DNA of 18,960 nt, from positions 1 through 18,960 of the forward strand of contig JAZRYS010000233.1 in NCBI GenBank assembly GCA_045600865.1. Reading direction: 5' to 3'. The stretch comes from Aphodosoma sp045600865. Its GTDB lineage: Bacteria; Bacteroidota; Bacteroidia; Bacteroidales; Paludibacteraceae. This document shows, piece by piece, positions 1-7,445 of the stretch (its first letter is position 1; every line of letters starts with the position of its first letter). Under the pieces are notes generated by a model. That model did no database searches and was not told where the DNA came from. It worked only from the letters and a program-made list of their open reading frames with translations. The translations under genes and the position numbers were made by a program.

Positions 1-1338
1 TATTTTGCAGAAGATAATGATCTCTATATAAAACTATCTAACAACGATTATAGTTTCTATTTCGATGTTTATTGTGATGCTGGATCTCAAGATATAAATG
101 ATGGACAGATATATACACTTGCGAATATGCTGGAGCAATATTCGCAAGGAGTTGACATTAATGCCGCTGAAAATATTTATTACTCATCATGCACTTTGAC
201 AAGGAATAGTTACGGCGACTACCATGCTGAAGTCACTGCAACAAATGGGGATGTGTATTTAATTGACTATATTGCACAACATCCTATAAATCCTTCCTAT
301 CTTTTTGAGGAGACAGATACAATCTGCCAGGGATCTATCTACAACTGGCATGGCCGCCAGCTTACTGAGGCAGGTGTATATTACGATTCTCTTAAGACAT
401 GGCTTGTCGAAGATTCCGTATATAAACTGACACTTACGGTGAACCCTACATATCTCTTTAATGATACCGCTTCAATCTGTCAGGGGACAAGTTTCATCTG
501 GCATGGCCGTACATACAGTGTTGCAGGAACATATTACGACTCACTCCAGACGATATCAGGTTGCGATTCAATCTATCAGCTGACGCTTACGGTGAACCCT
601 ACATATCTCTTTAATGATACCGCTTCAATCTGTCAGGGGACAAGTTACATCTGGCATGGTCGTACATATACTGCCGCAGGAACATATTACGACTCACTCC
701 AGACGACATCAGGTTGCGATTCAATCTATCAGTTGACGCTTAATGTTAATCCTGTAGTTACAAAGGATACATTATACATTACGATGGACAACAGGAATAA
801 TAGATTTGTGGATTTAATTAGCGATCAACACGCATTCCATATTATCGGTTCGGATCTTAATGATGAATACCAGTTGAATTTGGCGATTACCAATGCAAAT
901 TCTGTGGCTGGCACATATACTACGTATGATGTGGTCAGCGCGATGACATCACTCAGTCATGTTACAGACGGAGATACTGTTGATATTGAGTTTATGGCGC
1001 TTTCGCCAAATGCAGTATTTATAGGTACTGCTGGCAACTTTACTGCAACGATTAATTATATGAGCAGTGATTCTTCGCTCTATGTGATTGATTTTATATA
1101 CAATAATGTACCAACGTCGATTGCTGATTCAGAGGTCACAGATTATGTTGCATATACCGAAGGAACTACTATCGTGATTCATGGCACTCAGGATGAAACA
1201 ATTGCTCTCTATGATATGGCAGGACGCTTGGTTAGTCGTAAAATCGCAGATGCAGAAGATGTTCGCATAGAAGTACCTGTTGCAGGCGTTTATATGTTGC
1301 ATGTGAATGGACAGACATTGCGTGTCGTGGTGAGATAG
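1..1338 (+). CDS. Secreted repeat protein with T9SS-like C-terminal sorting domain (5' end missing)
   Basis: The frame is open from base 1, so the gene begins upstream of the window; the ATG at 127 is internal. The 445 visible residues show four parts. Residues 1-95 form a beta-rich domain. Residues 97-249 are three 51-residue repeats with the core ICQGTSYIWHGRTY and GCDSIYQLTL. Residues 253-370 resemble the first domain: both have an LYI strand start and end near DVYLIDY or SLYVIDF. Residues 371-445 look like a type A T9SS sorting domain, with IALYDMAGRLVSR, GVYMLHVNG and a terminal RVVVR. Known members of this class are exported by the Sec and type IX systems and attached to the surface or released. 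I infer a surface or extracellular protein, possibly adhesive; no enzymatic motif is visible. The first repeat lacks the GCDS motif and is diverged. The next genes are on the opposite strand. Confidence 0.85.
   Translation, partial: YFAEDNDLYIKLSNNDYSFYFDVYCDAGSQDINDGQIYTLANMLEQYSQGVDINAAENIYYSSCTLTRNSYGDYHAEVTATNGDVYLIDYIAQHPINPSYLFEETDTICQGSIYNWHGRQLTEAGVYYDSLKTWLVEDSVYKLTLTVNPTYLFNDTASICQGTSFIWHGRTYSVAGTYYDSLQTISGCDSIYQLTLTVNPTYLFNDTASICQGTSYIWHGRTYTAAGTYYDSLQTTSGCDSIYQLTLNVNPVVTKDTLYITMDNRNNRFVDLISDQHAFHIIGSDLNDEYQLNLAITNANSVAGTYTTYDVVSAMTSLSHVTDGDTVDIEFMALSPNAVFIGTAGNFTATINYMSSDSSLYVIDFIYNNVPTSIADSEVTDYVAYTEGTTIVIHGTQDETIALYDMAGRLVSRKIADAEDVRIEVPVAGVYMLHVNGQTLRVVVR
289..747 (+). repeat. 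Three tandem 153-base (51-codon) coding repeats
   Basis: Units start at 289, 442 and 595, each exactly 153 bases and beginning AAYCCT (Asn-Pro). Units 2 and 3 differ at only about 11 positions by eye, while unit 1 is much more diverged. This suggests recent duplication or gene conversion of one module in the surface protein. Confidence 0.93.
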
Positions 1339-1355
1339 AGTAAAAAATAAGTTAT

Positions 1356-1397
1356 AAAAGCAGAATAGACGCACAATTATGCGTCTATTCTGCTTTT
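1356..1397. terminator. Bidirectional intrinsic terminator between surface-protein gene and ssrA
   Basis: A perfect 18-bp inverted repeat (AAAAGCAGAATAGACGCA and its complement) encloses a 6-base loop at 1374-1379. Each strand ends the stem in a T run, so it can terminate both the plus-strand CDS ending at 1338 and the minus-strand tmRNA whose mature 3' end is at 1405. Confidence 0.92.
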
Positions 1398-1404
1398 TGT
1401 AGTG

Positions 1405-1803
1405 TGGAGCTGACGGGAATCGAACCCGTGTCCGAACGGGAAAGCAATATGCTTTCTACATGCTTATCTTCGCTTAGGTTTTCGTGCGGAGGCAAGACCG
1501 AAGCCACCAATCGACCGCCTTATCTGCTGAAATTTTGCCATGACGTTGCAGCACCGTGATGACTATCCCTGATATTGCGGCACCCATATTAGCCAGATTG
1601 CCTCAAGGAGTGGGCTTCTGATGGATGTCTCGTTCCCACGGTCTGTCGGGGAATTAAGCGTAATCTACTGAACTTCGATTAAGCAACGAGAGCGTAGTTA
1701 TTCTCGCCAGTTATAGTTCATCCGATAGGATTATAGTGCGTATCGCACGATGCACTGCATGCTTACATACCTCTTCACACCGCCGTCAAAACCGAGCAGC
1801 CCC
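1405..1803 (-). ncRNA. ssrA: Transfer-messenger RNA (tmRNA)
   Basis: tmRNA acts as both tRNA and mRNA to rescue stalled ribosomes and tag the unfinished protein for proteolysis. On the minus strand the RNA begins GGGGCTGCTCGGTTTTGACG and ends with a T-arm (GGGTTCGATTCCCGTC) followed by CAGCTCC and discriminator A at 1405. The 5' GGGGCTG (1803-1797) pairs with the 3' CAGCTCC (1412-1406), with one G-U pair, to form the acceptor stem. The next bases are CAC, so CCA is not encoded and must be added. A short tag frame lies at 1708-1679. The length of about 399 bases fits a one-piece tmRNA. The gene sits 64 bases downstream of rny on the same strand. I found no convincing TAnnTTTG box in front of it; it may be processed from a longer transcript or use an atypical promoter. 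Confidence 0.96.
1679..1708 (-). other. tmRNA tag-peptide reading frame (GENNYALVA)
   Basis: Read on the minus strand, GGC GAG AAT AAC TAC GCT CTC GTT GCT TAA encodes GENNYALVA and a stop. Bacteroidetes tags, as I know them, usually end ALAA; the ending here is ALVA. In other bacteria the first tag residue, an alanine, comes from the charged tmRNA itself. The exact resume codon is inferred by similarity, not proved. Confidence 0.85.
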
Positions 1804-1807
1804 AAGT

Positions 1808-1842
1808 TTAATTGATAATTGACAATTGATAATTGACAATTG
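1808..1842 (-). repeat. Five tandem heptamers immediately upstream of ssrA
   Basis: On the minus strand five 7-base units follow one another: CAATTGT, CAATTAT, CAATTGT, CAATTAT, CAATTAA. They equal a 14-base repeat present about two and a half times. The array fills the space between the rny terminator and the tmRNA 5' end, about 5 to 39 bases upstream of the mature end. Its function is unknown. Confidence 0.85.
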
Positions 1843-1876
1843 GCTAAATAAAAAGCCCTTGGGCTTTTTATTTAGC
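1843..1876 (-). terminator. Intrinsic terminator overlapping the rny stop codon
   Basis: A 16-bp perfect inverted repeat (GCTAAATAAAAAGCCC and its complement) has a 2-base centre at 1859-1860, so a few central pairs must open into the loop. On the minus strand the GC core is followed by TTTTTATTT. The left arm includes the last two sense codons and the stop codon of rny (1868-1870). Confidence 0.8.
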
Positions 1877-3421
1877 GTAAGCAACAGAACGAGTCTCGCG
1901 GATTACCGTAATCTTGACCTGTCCTGGATAGGTCATCTCGTCCTGTATCTTCTTGGCTATATCGTAAGACAGGGTTTCTACTGTCTTGTCGTCAACCTTG
2001 TCTGCACCGACGATCACGCGGAGTTCTCGGCCTGCCTGGATGGCGTATGTCTTGATTACTCCAGGATATGACATTGCAAGGTTTTCAAGGTCGTTGAGTC
2101 GTTTGATGTATGCCTCGACTATTTCGCGGCGTGCACCAGGGCGTGCGCCTGATATAGCATCGCATATCTGAACGATTGGTGCGAGCATAGACTTCATTTC
2201 CACTTCATCGTGGTGCGAACCTATGGCATTGCAGATGTCTGGTTTTTCCTTGCATTTCTCGGCAATATTCATACCGAGTATTGCGTGTGGCAACTCAGGC
2301 TGATCGTCAGGCACTTTTCCTATATCGTGCAAAAGGCCGGCACGTTTTGCCTTCTCTGGGTTAAGACCCAGCTCTGCAGCCATGATGGCGCAAAGGTTGG
2401 CTGTCTCGCGTGCGTGCTGCAGCAGGTTCTGTCCGTATGAAGAACGGTACTTCATTTTGCCGACTAGACGGATCAAATCTGGGTGCAGTCCGTGGATGCC
2501 AAGGTCGATGCAGGTGCGTTTGCCGGTTTCGACAATCTCGTCCTCAACTTGTTTCTTGACTTTTGCCACGACCTCTTCAATGCGTGCAGGGTGTATGCGT
2601 CCGTCAACAACAAGCTGATGTAATGCCAGACGTGCTATCTCGCGGCGTACAGGGTCGAACCCTGAAAGTACGATGGCTTCAGGAGTGTCATCAACGACAA
2701 TTTCGCAGCCAGTAGCAGCTTCGAGGGCACGGATGTTGCGGCCTTCACGACCGATGATGCGGCCTTTGACCTCATCGTTGTCGATGTTGAATACTGTTAC
2801 CGAATTTTCAATGGCAGCCTCAGTGGCTACACGTTGGATTGTCTGGATGATTATGCGCTTAGCCTCTTTGTTTGCGTTGAGTTTTGCGTCTTCCATAATC
2901 TCGTTAACGTACGACATTGCCTCTGTCTTGGCTTGATCCTTCATGTTCTCAATGAGCTGGTTCTTTGCCTCATCTGCAGTCATTCCAGCGATGTCGGCAA
3001 GCTTTTGTGTTGCTTTCTGGTGCATTACCTCAAGTTCCTGACGTTTCACGTCAAGTTGTGCGCTCTGCTTGTTGAAGTTGTCCCGGGCATTGTCGGTTTC
3101 TGTAATCTTGCGTTCGAGGTCTTTCTGACGCTGGGTGATAGATTGCTCTTTCTGGAGAATGCGTTGCTCGGCCTGCTGAGTGCGGTTTTCGATTTGCTGG
3201 ATTTTGTTGTTGCGTTCTGCAACTTCCTTGTCGAAATCTGCCTTCATGTTGAGGAATTTCTCCTTTGCTTCAAGAAGTTTGTTTTTCTTGAGGGTTTCGG
3301 CCTCTTCTTCTACTTGCTGTATGCGGCGTGAAACCTTGCTTTTCATGGTTCCTTTTACCACGAAGAAGGCCAGACTGCCACCAGCCAGAAGTCCTACGAT
3401 AGAAAAAATAATTATTGGCAT
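1868..3421 (-). CDS. rny: Ribonuclease Y (membrane-anchored endoribonuclease)
   Basis: RNase Y is a membrane-bound endoribonuclease that starts mRNA decay and processing. The 517-residue product is the usual family length of about 520. An N-terminal membrane helix occupies residues 3-22. A long charged coiled coil covers about 28-200. A KH RNA-binding domain with GRIIGREGRN is at 220-229, and a metal-dependent HD phosphodiesterase domain has LLHDIGK with H365 and D366. The minus-strand ATG at 3421 is directly followed by the membrane helix, supporting the start. zapA lies 116 bases upstream, separated by a hairpin with a U run, and the gene ends in a terminator before the tmRNA gene. Expression may depend on read-through of the upstream hairpin or on an unseen promoter, as no TAnnTTTG box was found in the gap. 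All key motifs are intact. Confidence 0.97.
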   Translation of the reverse strand: MPIIIFSIVGLLAGGSLAFFVVKGTMKSKVSRRIQQVEEEAETLKKNKLLEAKEKFLNMKADFDKEVAERNNKIQQIENRTQQAEQRILQKEQSITQRQKDLERKITETDNARDNFNKQSAQLDVKRQELEVMHQKATQKLADIAGMTADEAKNQLIENMKDQAKTEAMSYVNEIMEDAKLNANKEAKRIIIQTIQRVATEAAIENSVTVFNIDNDEVKGRIIGREGRNIRALEAATGCEIVVDDTPEAIVLSGFDPVRREIARLALHQLVVDGRIHPARIEEVVAKVKKQVEDEIVETGKRTCIDLGIHGLHPDLIRLVGKMKYRSSYGQNLLQHARETANLCAIMAAELGLNPEKAKRAGLLHDIGKVPDDQPELPHAILGMNIAEKCKEKPDICNAIGSHHDEVEMKSMLAPIVQICDAISGARPGARREIVEAYIKRLNDLENLAMSYPGVIKTYAIQAGRELRVIVGADKVDDKTVETLSYDIAKKIQDEMTYPGQVKITVIRETRSVAYAK

Positions 3422-3448
3422 AATGTTTTCTTATGTATATATGGAGTT

Positions 3449-3511
3449 AAAAAATTGCACCAATAGCAAATGTTGCAGGTGCTTTGAACCTGCAAACAGG
3501 CTGTTGGTGCA
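3449..3511 (-). terminator. Two-tier hairpin with U run between zapA and rny (terminator or attenuator)
   Basis: The outer arms GCACCAA (3457-3463) and TTGGTGC (3504-3510) pair. A short extension, interrupted on the minus strand by one C-A mismatch, leads to a small internal loop. The inner stem TTGCAGGT (3473-3480) pairs with ACCTGCAA (3488-3495) around a 7-base loop. On the minus strand the hairpin is followed by AATTTTTT (3456-3449). It probably terminates or attenuates transcription from zapA into rny. A structured 5' leader of rny is the alternative. Confidence 0.6.
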
Positions 3512-3537
3512 TATTATGGAGAATGTCGGCTGGTTTA

Positions 3538-3807
3538 TCAGAAACTCAGCAGGTCTTTACGCAGACTCTGACATTCATCATTGATTTTCTTGAGCTCGAA
3601 TTCTGCCCCCACGGCATTGAAGGCCATGTCGAAAGCAACACGTACAAGCATCTCTCGCACTGGCAGTGATGGGAATTTTTCGCTATAGGCTGTTATTGCA
3701 TCTTCCAGATGCTTTCTTGCAGAACGCATAACTTGCTCTTCCTCATCGGAGTCTGCATGCATAGCCATGGTTACGCCATATACCGTCAAATTCACTGCAC
3801 GTTGCAT
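3538..3807 (-). CDS. zapA: Cell division protein ZapA family
   Basis: ZapA binds FtsZ filaments at mid-cell and promotes their bundling. The 89-residue product fits the family: an N-terminal beta strand with VNLTVYGVTMAM, a helix rich in E and R (about 20-45), then the long C-terminal helix used for oligomerisation (about 50-88). The start at 3807 lies 7 bases after the stop codon of the coiled-coil gene at 3815, so the two are clearly co-transcribed. rny follows after a hairpin. The zapA-then-rny order is, to my knowledge, common in Bacteroidales and supports the call, because short ZapA proteins are weakly conserved. Confidence 0.82.
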   Translation of the reverse strand: MQRAVNLTVYGVTMAMHADSDEEEQVMRSARKHLEDAITAYSEKFPSLPVREMLVRVAFDMAFNAVGAEFELKKINDECQSLRKDLLSF

Positions 3808-3814
3808 GATATAA

Positions 3815-4102
3815 TCAATTCATTTTCTTCATTAAAGAAAGGCAACTGTCTATCTCCCGCACCAACTTGGTGATTCTGTCCGTGGCAATTCGTTTCTGTT
3901 CTTCGTTCCAGCCGTATGCCTTGGCCAGCCTCAGCCTGTCGTACTTTGCATTCAGGTCGTCTATCTGGTTTTCAGCCCTTGCGAGTTGTTTTTTCGTATT
4001 GTTGAGTTCTTGGCTGAGCCTTTGGTTTTCTGCCAAGGCGGCTTGTAGTTGCTCGCGCATCTGCCGCACTGCCGACAGGACATCAGATTTGTTTTCAGCC
4101 AT
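3815..4102 (-). CDS. Small coiled-coil protein upstream of zapA
   Basis: The 95-residue product is almost entirely a predicted coiled coil from about residue 8 to 62 (LQAALAENQRLSQELNNTKK). A more conserved-looking C-terminal helix follows, with KAYGWNEEQKR and ITKLVREIDSCLSLMKK. There is no signal peptide or membrane segment, so it is likely cytosolic. It is the first gene after a strong promoter, with an inferred leader of about 22 bases, and is 7 bases from zapA. Its size, structure and place suggest a partner of ZapA or a ZapB-like divisome factor, but I do not recognise a named family and sequence alone does not prove this. Confidence 0.75.
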   Translation of the reverse strand: MAENKSDVLSAVRQMREQLQAALAENQRLSQELNNTKKQLARAENQIDDLNAKYDRLRLAKAYGWNEEQKRIATDRITKLVREIDSCLSLMKKMN

Positions 4103-4129
4103 TGGTTAGACAACACTTAAAATGCGGTG

Positions 4130-4160
4130 CAAAGTTACGACTTTTTTCTGACATGGCAAA
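4130..4160 (-). promoter_or_regulatory. Bacteroidetes-type promoter for the coiled-coil/zapA operon
   Basis: Read on the minus strand, a TTTG box (4160-4157) is followed after 19 bases by TAACTTTG (4137-4130), an exact match to the -33/-7 consensus. Transcription should start near 4124, about 22 bases before the ATG at 4102. Confidence 0.88.
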
Positions 4161-4203
4161 GAAAAACGAAATTTTTTAGTTGAAAATTATTTAATTGCAA
4201 AAA

Positions 4204-4235
4204 TTTGGTGGTGTTACGGAAATGTTGTAACTTTG
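4204..4235 (+). promoter_or_regulatory. Bacteroidetes-type promoter for dxs-trkA-trkH
   Basis: TTTG at 4204-4207, a 20-base spacer and TAACTTTG at 4228-4235 match the consensus. The inferred start site near 4242 gives a leader of only about 13 bases. The promoter is divergent from the zapA-operon promoter, and the two -33 boxes are about 45 bases apart. Confidence 0.88.
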
Positions 4236-4254
4236 CGGGCTTAAAGCAAAATGT

Positions 4255-6114
4255 ATGTTATTGAACAAAATAGATAGTCCAGATGATTTGAAGGCTCTGA
4301 AAAAGACTGATTTACGTGCTGTGTGCGATGAACTCAGAAATTTTATTGTCAGAGAGTGTGCCAACAATCCTGGGCATTTGGGCTCTACGTTAGGAGCCAT
4401 TGAACTCACGGTTGCCTTGCATTACGTGTTCAAAACGCCCTATGATCGCATTGTCTGGGACGTGGGACACCAGGCTTATGCACACAAAATTTTGACTGGT
4501 CGTCGTGAACGTTTCCATACAAACCGTCAGTTCAAGGGTCTCTGCGGATTCCCTACTCCAAAGGAGAGCGAGTACGACGCTTTTGGCGTTGGTCATGCCT
4601 CTACGTCAATCTCTGCTGCCCTCGGCATGGCCATAGCTGCTCAGCTGAAAGGCGAGAATCGTCAGGTAGTTGCAGTGATAGGCGATGGTGCAATGAGTGG
4701 TGGCCTGGCTTTTGAGGGTATAAACAATGCCTCGATCAATCCTAACAACCTGCTTATTATACTCAACGATAATCACTGGGCAATCGACCCTATCCGTGGT
4801 GGAATGAGCGAGTCACTGACTTCGCTTCACCTTTCGCCTAAATACAACCGCCTCCGCTGGATAGGTTACAAAACTCTCAAGAGTGTCGGCTTGATGAACG
4901 ATAAGCGCAAGAATCAGCTGATAAGACTCGGCAACACTCTGAAAAGCATCAAGCACAACCGTGAGGAAAACAATATCTTCGAAGGCTTGAACATCCGTTA
5001 TTTTGGCCCTGTTGATGGCCATAACGTTGAACAGCTGGTTGACATACTCAACGAACTGAAAAACCACAAGGGTCCTAAAGTGCTGCACATCATAACTCAC
5101 AAAGGTCATGGCTACAAACCTGCTGAGGAGAATGTCACGGCGTTCCATGCCCCAGGCACCTTCAACCCTGAGACCGGTGAGCGAATAAAGAGCAGCAGCG
5201 TTGGTAAACCTCCTAAGTTTCAGGATGTATTCGGAGAGACGCTTCTTGAACTTGCCAAGCAGGATGAACGCATTGTGGGCATTACTCCCGCTATGCCTTC
5301 CGGTTGCTCGATGAACATAATGATGAAGGCTATGCCGTCGAGGACTTTCGACGTGGGGATTGCTGAGGGTCATGCGGTGACTTTCTCTGCTGGTCTTGCA
5401 AAGGAGGGAATGATTCCTTTCTGCAATATATATTCTTCATTCATGCAACGAGGCTACGACAATGTGATACACGATGTTGCACTTCAGAATCTGCATGTAG
5501 TAATGTGTCTTGACAGAGCAGGTATTGTCGGTAATGATGGCGCGACACACCAAGGACAGTTTGACATTGCGATGTTCCGTCCGATACCTAACCTCACGAT
5601 TGCTGTGCCAAAGGATGAGCACGACCTTCGTAATCTCATGTTTACGGCAGTGCAGTGGAATGGTCCGTTCGTAATAAGATACCCGAGGGGAAACGGCGTG
5701 CTGACCGACTGGTGCAACGAGATGAAAACTCTTGAAATTGGCTGTGGCGAGGAAATGGTAAAAGGTAAAGGCGAATGCATAATAGGCGTTGGACCAATAC
5801 TTTATAAAGCGAAAGAAGCTATTAAGGGTACTGAGTTCGGACTTTATGATTTGAGGTTTGCAAAGCCAATGGACGGGGTTCTGCTCAGAATGATAGCCGA
5901 GAATTACGAGACAATATACACAATTGAGGACGGCAGTGTCATAGGCGGCATAGGCAGTGGGGTAGAGGAGTGGCTGATGGATAATGGCTATGCACGCAAG
6001 GTGATAAGAATCGGCTTGCCTGACAGTTTTGTGGAGCATGGCAGCCCTGCGGAACTTTACGAAATGCTCGAGATTGATGTGAAGGGTATTAAAAAGAGGA
6101 TAGGCGCATTATGA
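4255..6114 (+). CDS. dxs: 1-deoxy-D-xylulose-5-phosphate synthase
   Basis: DXS joins pyruvate and glyceraldehyde-3-phosphate, using thiamine diphosphate (ThDP) and Mg, to make DXP, the entry point of the methylerythritol phosphate isoprenoid pathway. The 619 residues are close to the family length. The ThDP/Mg motif GDGAMSGG is at 143-150 with NDN at 171-173. The pyrimidine-domain motif AEGHAVTF contains the catalytic E371. IYSSFMQRGYDNVIHDVALQ and GPFVIRYPRG mark the transketolase C-terminal part. The segment after NDN (HWAIDPIRGGMSE) is a variant of the usual MSI-type segment, but the rest is standard. The stop overlaps the trkA start as ATGA at 6111-6114, indicating translational coupling. 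A clear promoter precedes the ATG. Its isoprenoid product ultimately feeds polyprenyl phosphate, the substrate of the UbiA protein encoded nearby. Confidence 0.97.
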   Translation: MLLNKIDSPDDLKALKKTDLRAVCDELRNFIVRECANNPGHLGSTLGAIELTVALHYVFKTPYDRIVWDVGHQAYAHKILTGRRERFHTNRQFKGLCGFPTPKESEYDAFGVGHASTSISAALGMAIAAQLKGENRQVVAVIGDGAMSGGLAFEGINNASINPNNLLIILNDNHWAIDPIRGGMSESLTSLHLSPKYNRLRWIGYKTLKSVGLMNDKRKNQLIRLGNTLKSIKHNREENNIFEGLNIRYFGPVDGHNVEQLVDILNELKNHKGPKVLHIITHKGHGYKPAEENVTAFHAPGTFNPETGERIKSSSVGKPPKFQDVFGETLLELAKQDERIVGITPAMPSGCSMNIMMKAMPSRTFDVGIAEGHAVTFSAGLAKEGMIPFCNIYSSFMQRGYDNVIHDVALQNLHVVMCLDRAGIVGNDGATHQGQFDIAMFRPIPNLTIAVPKDEHDLRNLMFTAVQWNGPFVIRYPRGNGVLTDWCNEMKTLEIGCGEEMVKGKGECIIGVGPILYKAKEAIKGTEFGLYDLRFAKPMDGVLLRMIAENYETIYTIEDGSVIGGIGSGVEEWLMDNGYARKVIRIGLPDSFVEHGSPAELYEMLEIDVKGIKKRIGAL

Positions 6115-7442
6115 AAGTCATTATAGTAGGAGCCGGAGAGGTTGGCCGGCATGTGGCAAAAATGTTGGCTGGCGAAGGCCACGATGTCATTCTGATGGAT
6201 AGGAATGAGGAGGCACTGCAGGACCTCGATACCAACTACGACATCATGACGAAAGTAGGCAACCCTACTTCGCCATCAGATCTGCTGATGTGCGGTGTGC
6301 GAAACAACAATCTTTTCATTGCAGTAACCCCATACGAGAGCGATAATGTCAACTCTTGCATCCTTGCCTCGCACCTTGGAGCAAAGAAGACTGTTGCACG
6401 AATTGACAACTACGAATACTTGTTGCCAAAGAACAAGGAATTGTTCAATCGCATGGGTGTAAACAAGCTGATTTATCCTGAAACGCTTGTTGCTACTGAG
6501 ATCGTGCAGTCAGTGCAACGCAGCTGGATTCGCGAGTTTCGCTCTTTCGGAGATGATGCCTTGGTGCTGGTTTGCATAAAAGTGCGTGACAATGCCGAGA
6601 TAATAAACAAGGAGTTCAAGACAGGTTTCTTCAATCACGACAAGTTCCGTATCGTGGCTGTGAAACGTCACAACCATACTATCATTCCTGGCGGTAACGA
6701 CCAGATTCTGGCGAACGACCTTGTCTATTTCATCTCGACAAAAGACAATCTTGACTATGTGCGTACGGCTGCTGGCAAAAGCGATTTCCAGATTCACGAC
6801 ATTATCATGATGGGTGGTTCGAAAGTTGCCGTAAAGGTGGCGCAATATCTGCCATCGAACATAAACGTAAAGATTATCGAGATAGATCGTGCTCGCTGTT
6901 ACAAGTTGGCAGACGAGGTTGACTCGTTGATAATTCACGGTGACGGACGTAACCTTGATTTGCTGAGAAACGAGGGAATTGAAGAGACAGACGCTTTCGT
7001 GGCTCTTACGAATAGTTCGGAAACTAACGTGCTTGCCTGCCTTGCTGCGAAACGTTTAGGTATTCGCAAGACTATTGCCGAGGTGGAAAACGTGGATTAC
7101 ATAGAATTGGCTGATAATCTCGATATTGGTACGATTATCAATAAAAAACTGACGACTGCGGCCTATATCTATCAGCAGACTCTTGACGAAGACACTCAGG
7201 ATGTGCAGTGCCTGACTTATTCTGATGCACAGGTCGTTGAATTCAAGGCCAAGGCTGGCGACAAGATTACTAAGGGTCGTATTCGCGAACTGAAACTCCC
7301 ATCGGATGTAAATATAGGCGGTATCGTGCGTGATGAAGTTGGAATGGTGGTTAATGGCAACACTGTCATCATGCCTGGCGACCATGTGATTGTTTTCTGC
7401 AAGGCTTCGTCTGCCCCTAAGATTTCTAAATTTTTTGAGTGA
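6111..7442 (+). CDS. trkA: Trk potassium uptake regulatory subunit TrkA (two RCK domains)
   Basis: TrkA is the cytosolic NAD(H)/nucleotide-binding ring that gates the TrkH potassium channel. The 443 residues contain two tandem RCK modules. The first Rossmann fold starts with GAGEVGRHVA (7-16) and ends its second strand in D30. It is followed by a TrkA-C domain at about 140-220. The second starts near 230 (MMGGSKVAVKVA), with acidic residues in the IEID strand, and ends in a TrkA-C domain at about 365-443 containing MPGDHVIVF. The full-length double form is the classical TrkA, not the single-domain KtrA. It overlaps dxs by 4 bases and is followed 3 bases later by trkH, so all three are one operon. 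Confidence 0.96.
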   Translation: MKVIIVGAGEVGRHVAKMLAGEGHDVILMDRNEEALQDLDTNYDIMTKVGNPTSPSDLLMCGVRNNNLFIAVTPYESDNVNSCILASHLGAKKTVARIDNYEYLLPKNKELFNRMGVNKLIYPETLVATEIVQSVQRSWIREFRSFGDDALVLVCIKVRDNAEIINKEFKTGFFNHDKFRIVAVKRHNHTIIPGGNDQILANDLVYFISTKDNLDYVRTAAGKSDFQIHDIIMMGGSKVAVKVAQYLPSNINVKIIEIDRARCYKLADEVDSLIIHGDGRNLDLLRNEGIEETDAFVALTNSSETNVLACLAAKRLGIRKTIAEVENVDYIELADNLDIGTIINKKLTTAAYIYQQTLDEDTQDVQCLTYSDAQVVEFKAKAGDKITKGRIRELKLPSDVNIGGIVRDEVGMVVNGNTVIMPGDHVIVFCKASSAPKISKFFE

Positions 7443-7445
7443 GTT

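Noticed and set aside
289..747. CRISPR-like array from regularly spaced repeats
   Set aside because: The period is 153 bases, in frame, and translates to protein repeats; there are no short repeats with unique spacers.
1406..1435. tRNA gene suggested by a T-arm (GGTTCGATTCCCG)
   Set aside because: No D-arm or anticodon arm is at tRNA distance; the arm belongs to the tmRNA, whose 5' half is at 1803.
2834..3331. 165-residue plus-strand frame opposite rny
   Set aside because: It is the cysteine/leucine-rich mirror of the rny coiled-coil region, with no independent support.
3422..3537. 6S RNA next to zapA
   Set aside because: The gap is too short for 6S RNA and the hairpin lacks the large central bubble of that family.
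4813..6039. Long antisense reading frames (186 and 200 residues) opposite dxs
   Set aside because: They lie wholly within a well-matched dxs gene, have no promoter box or recognisable domain, and arise from its codon bias.
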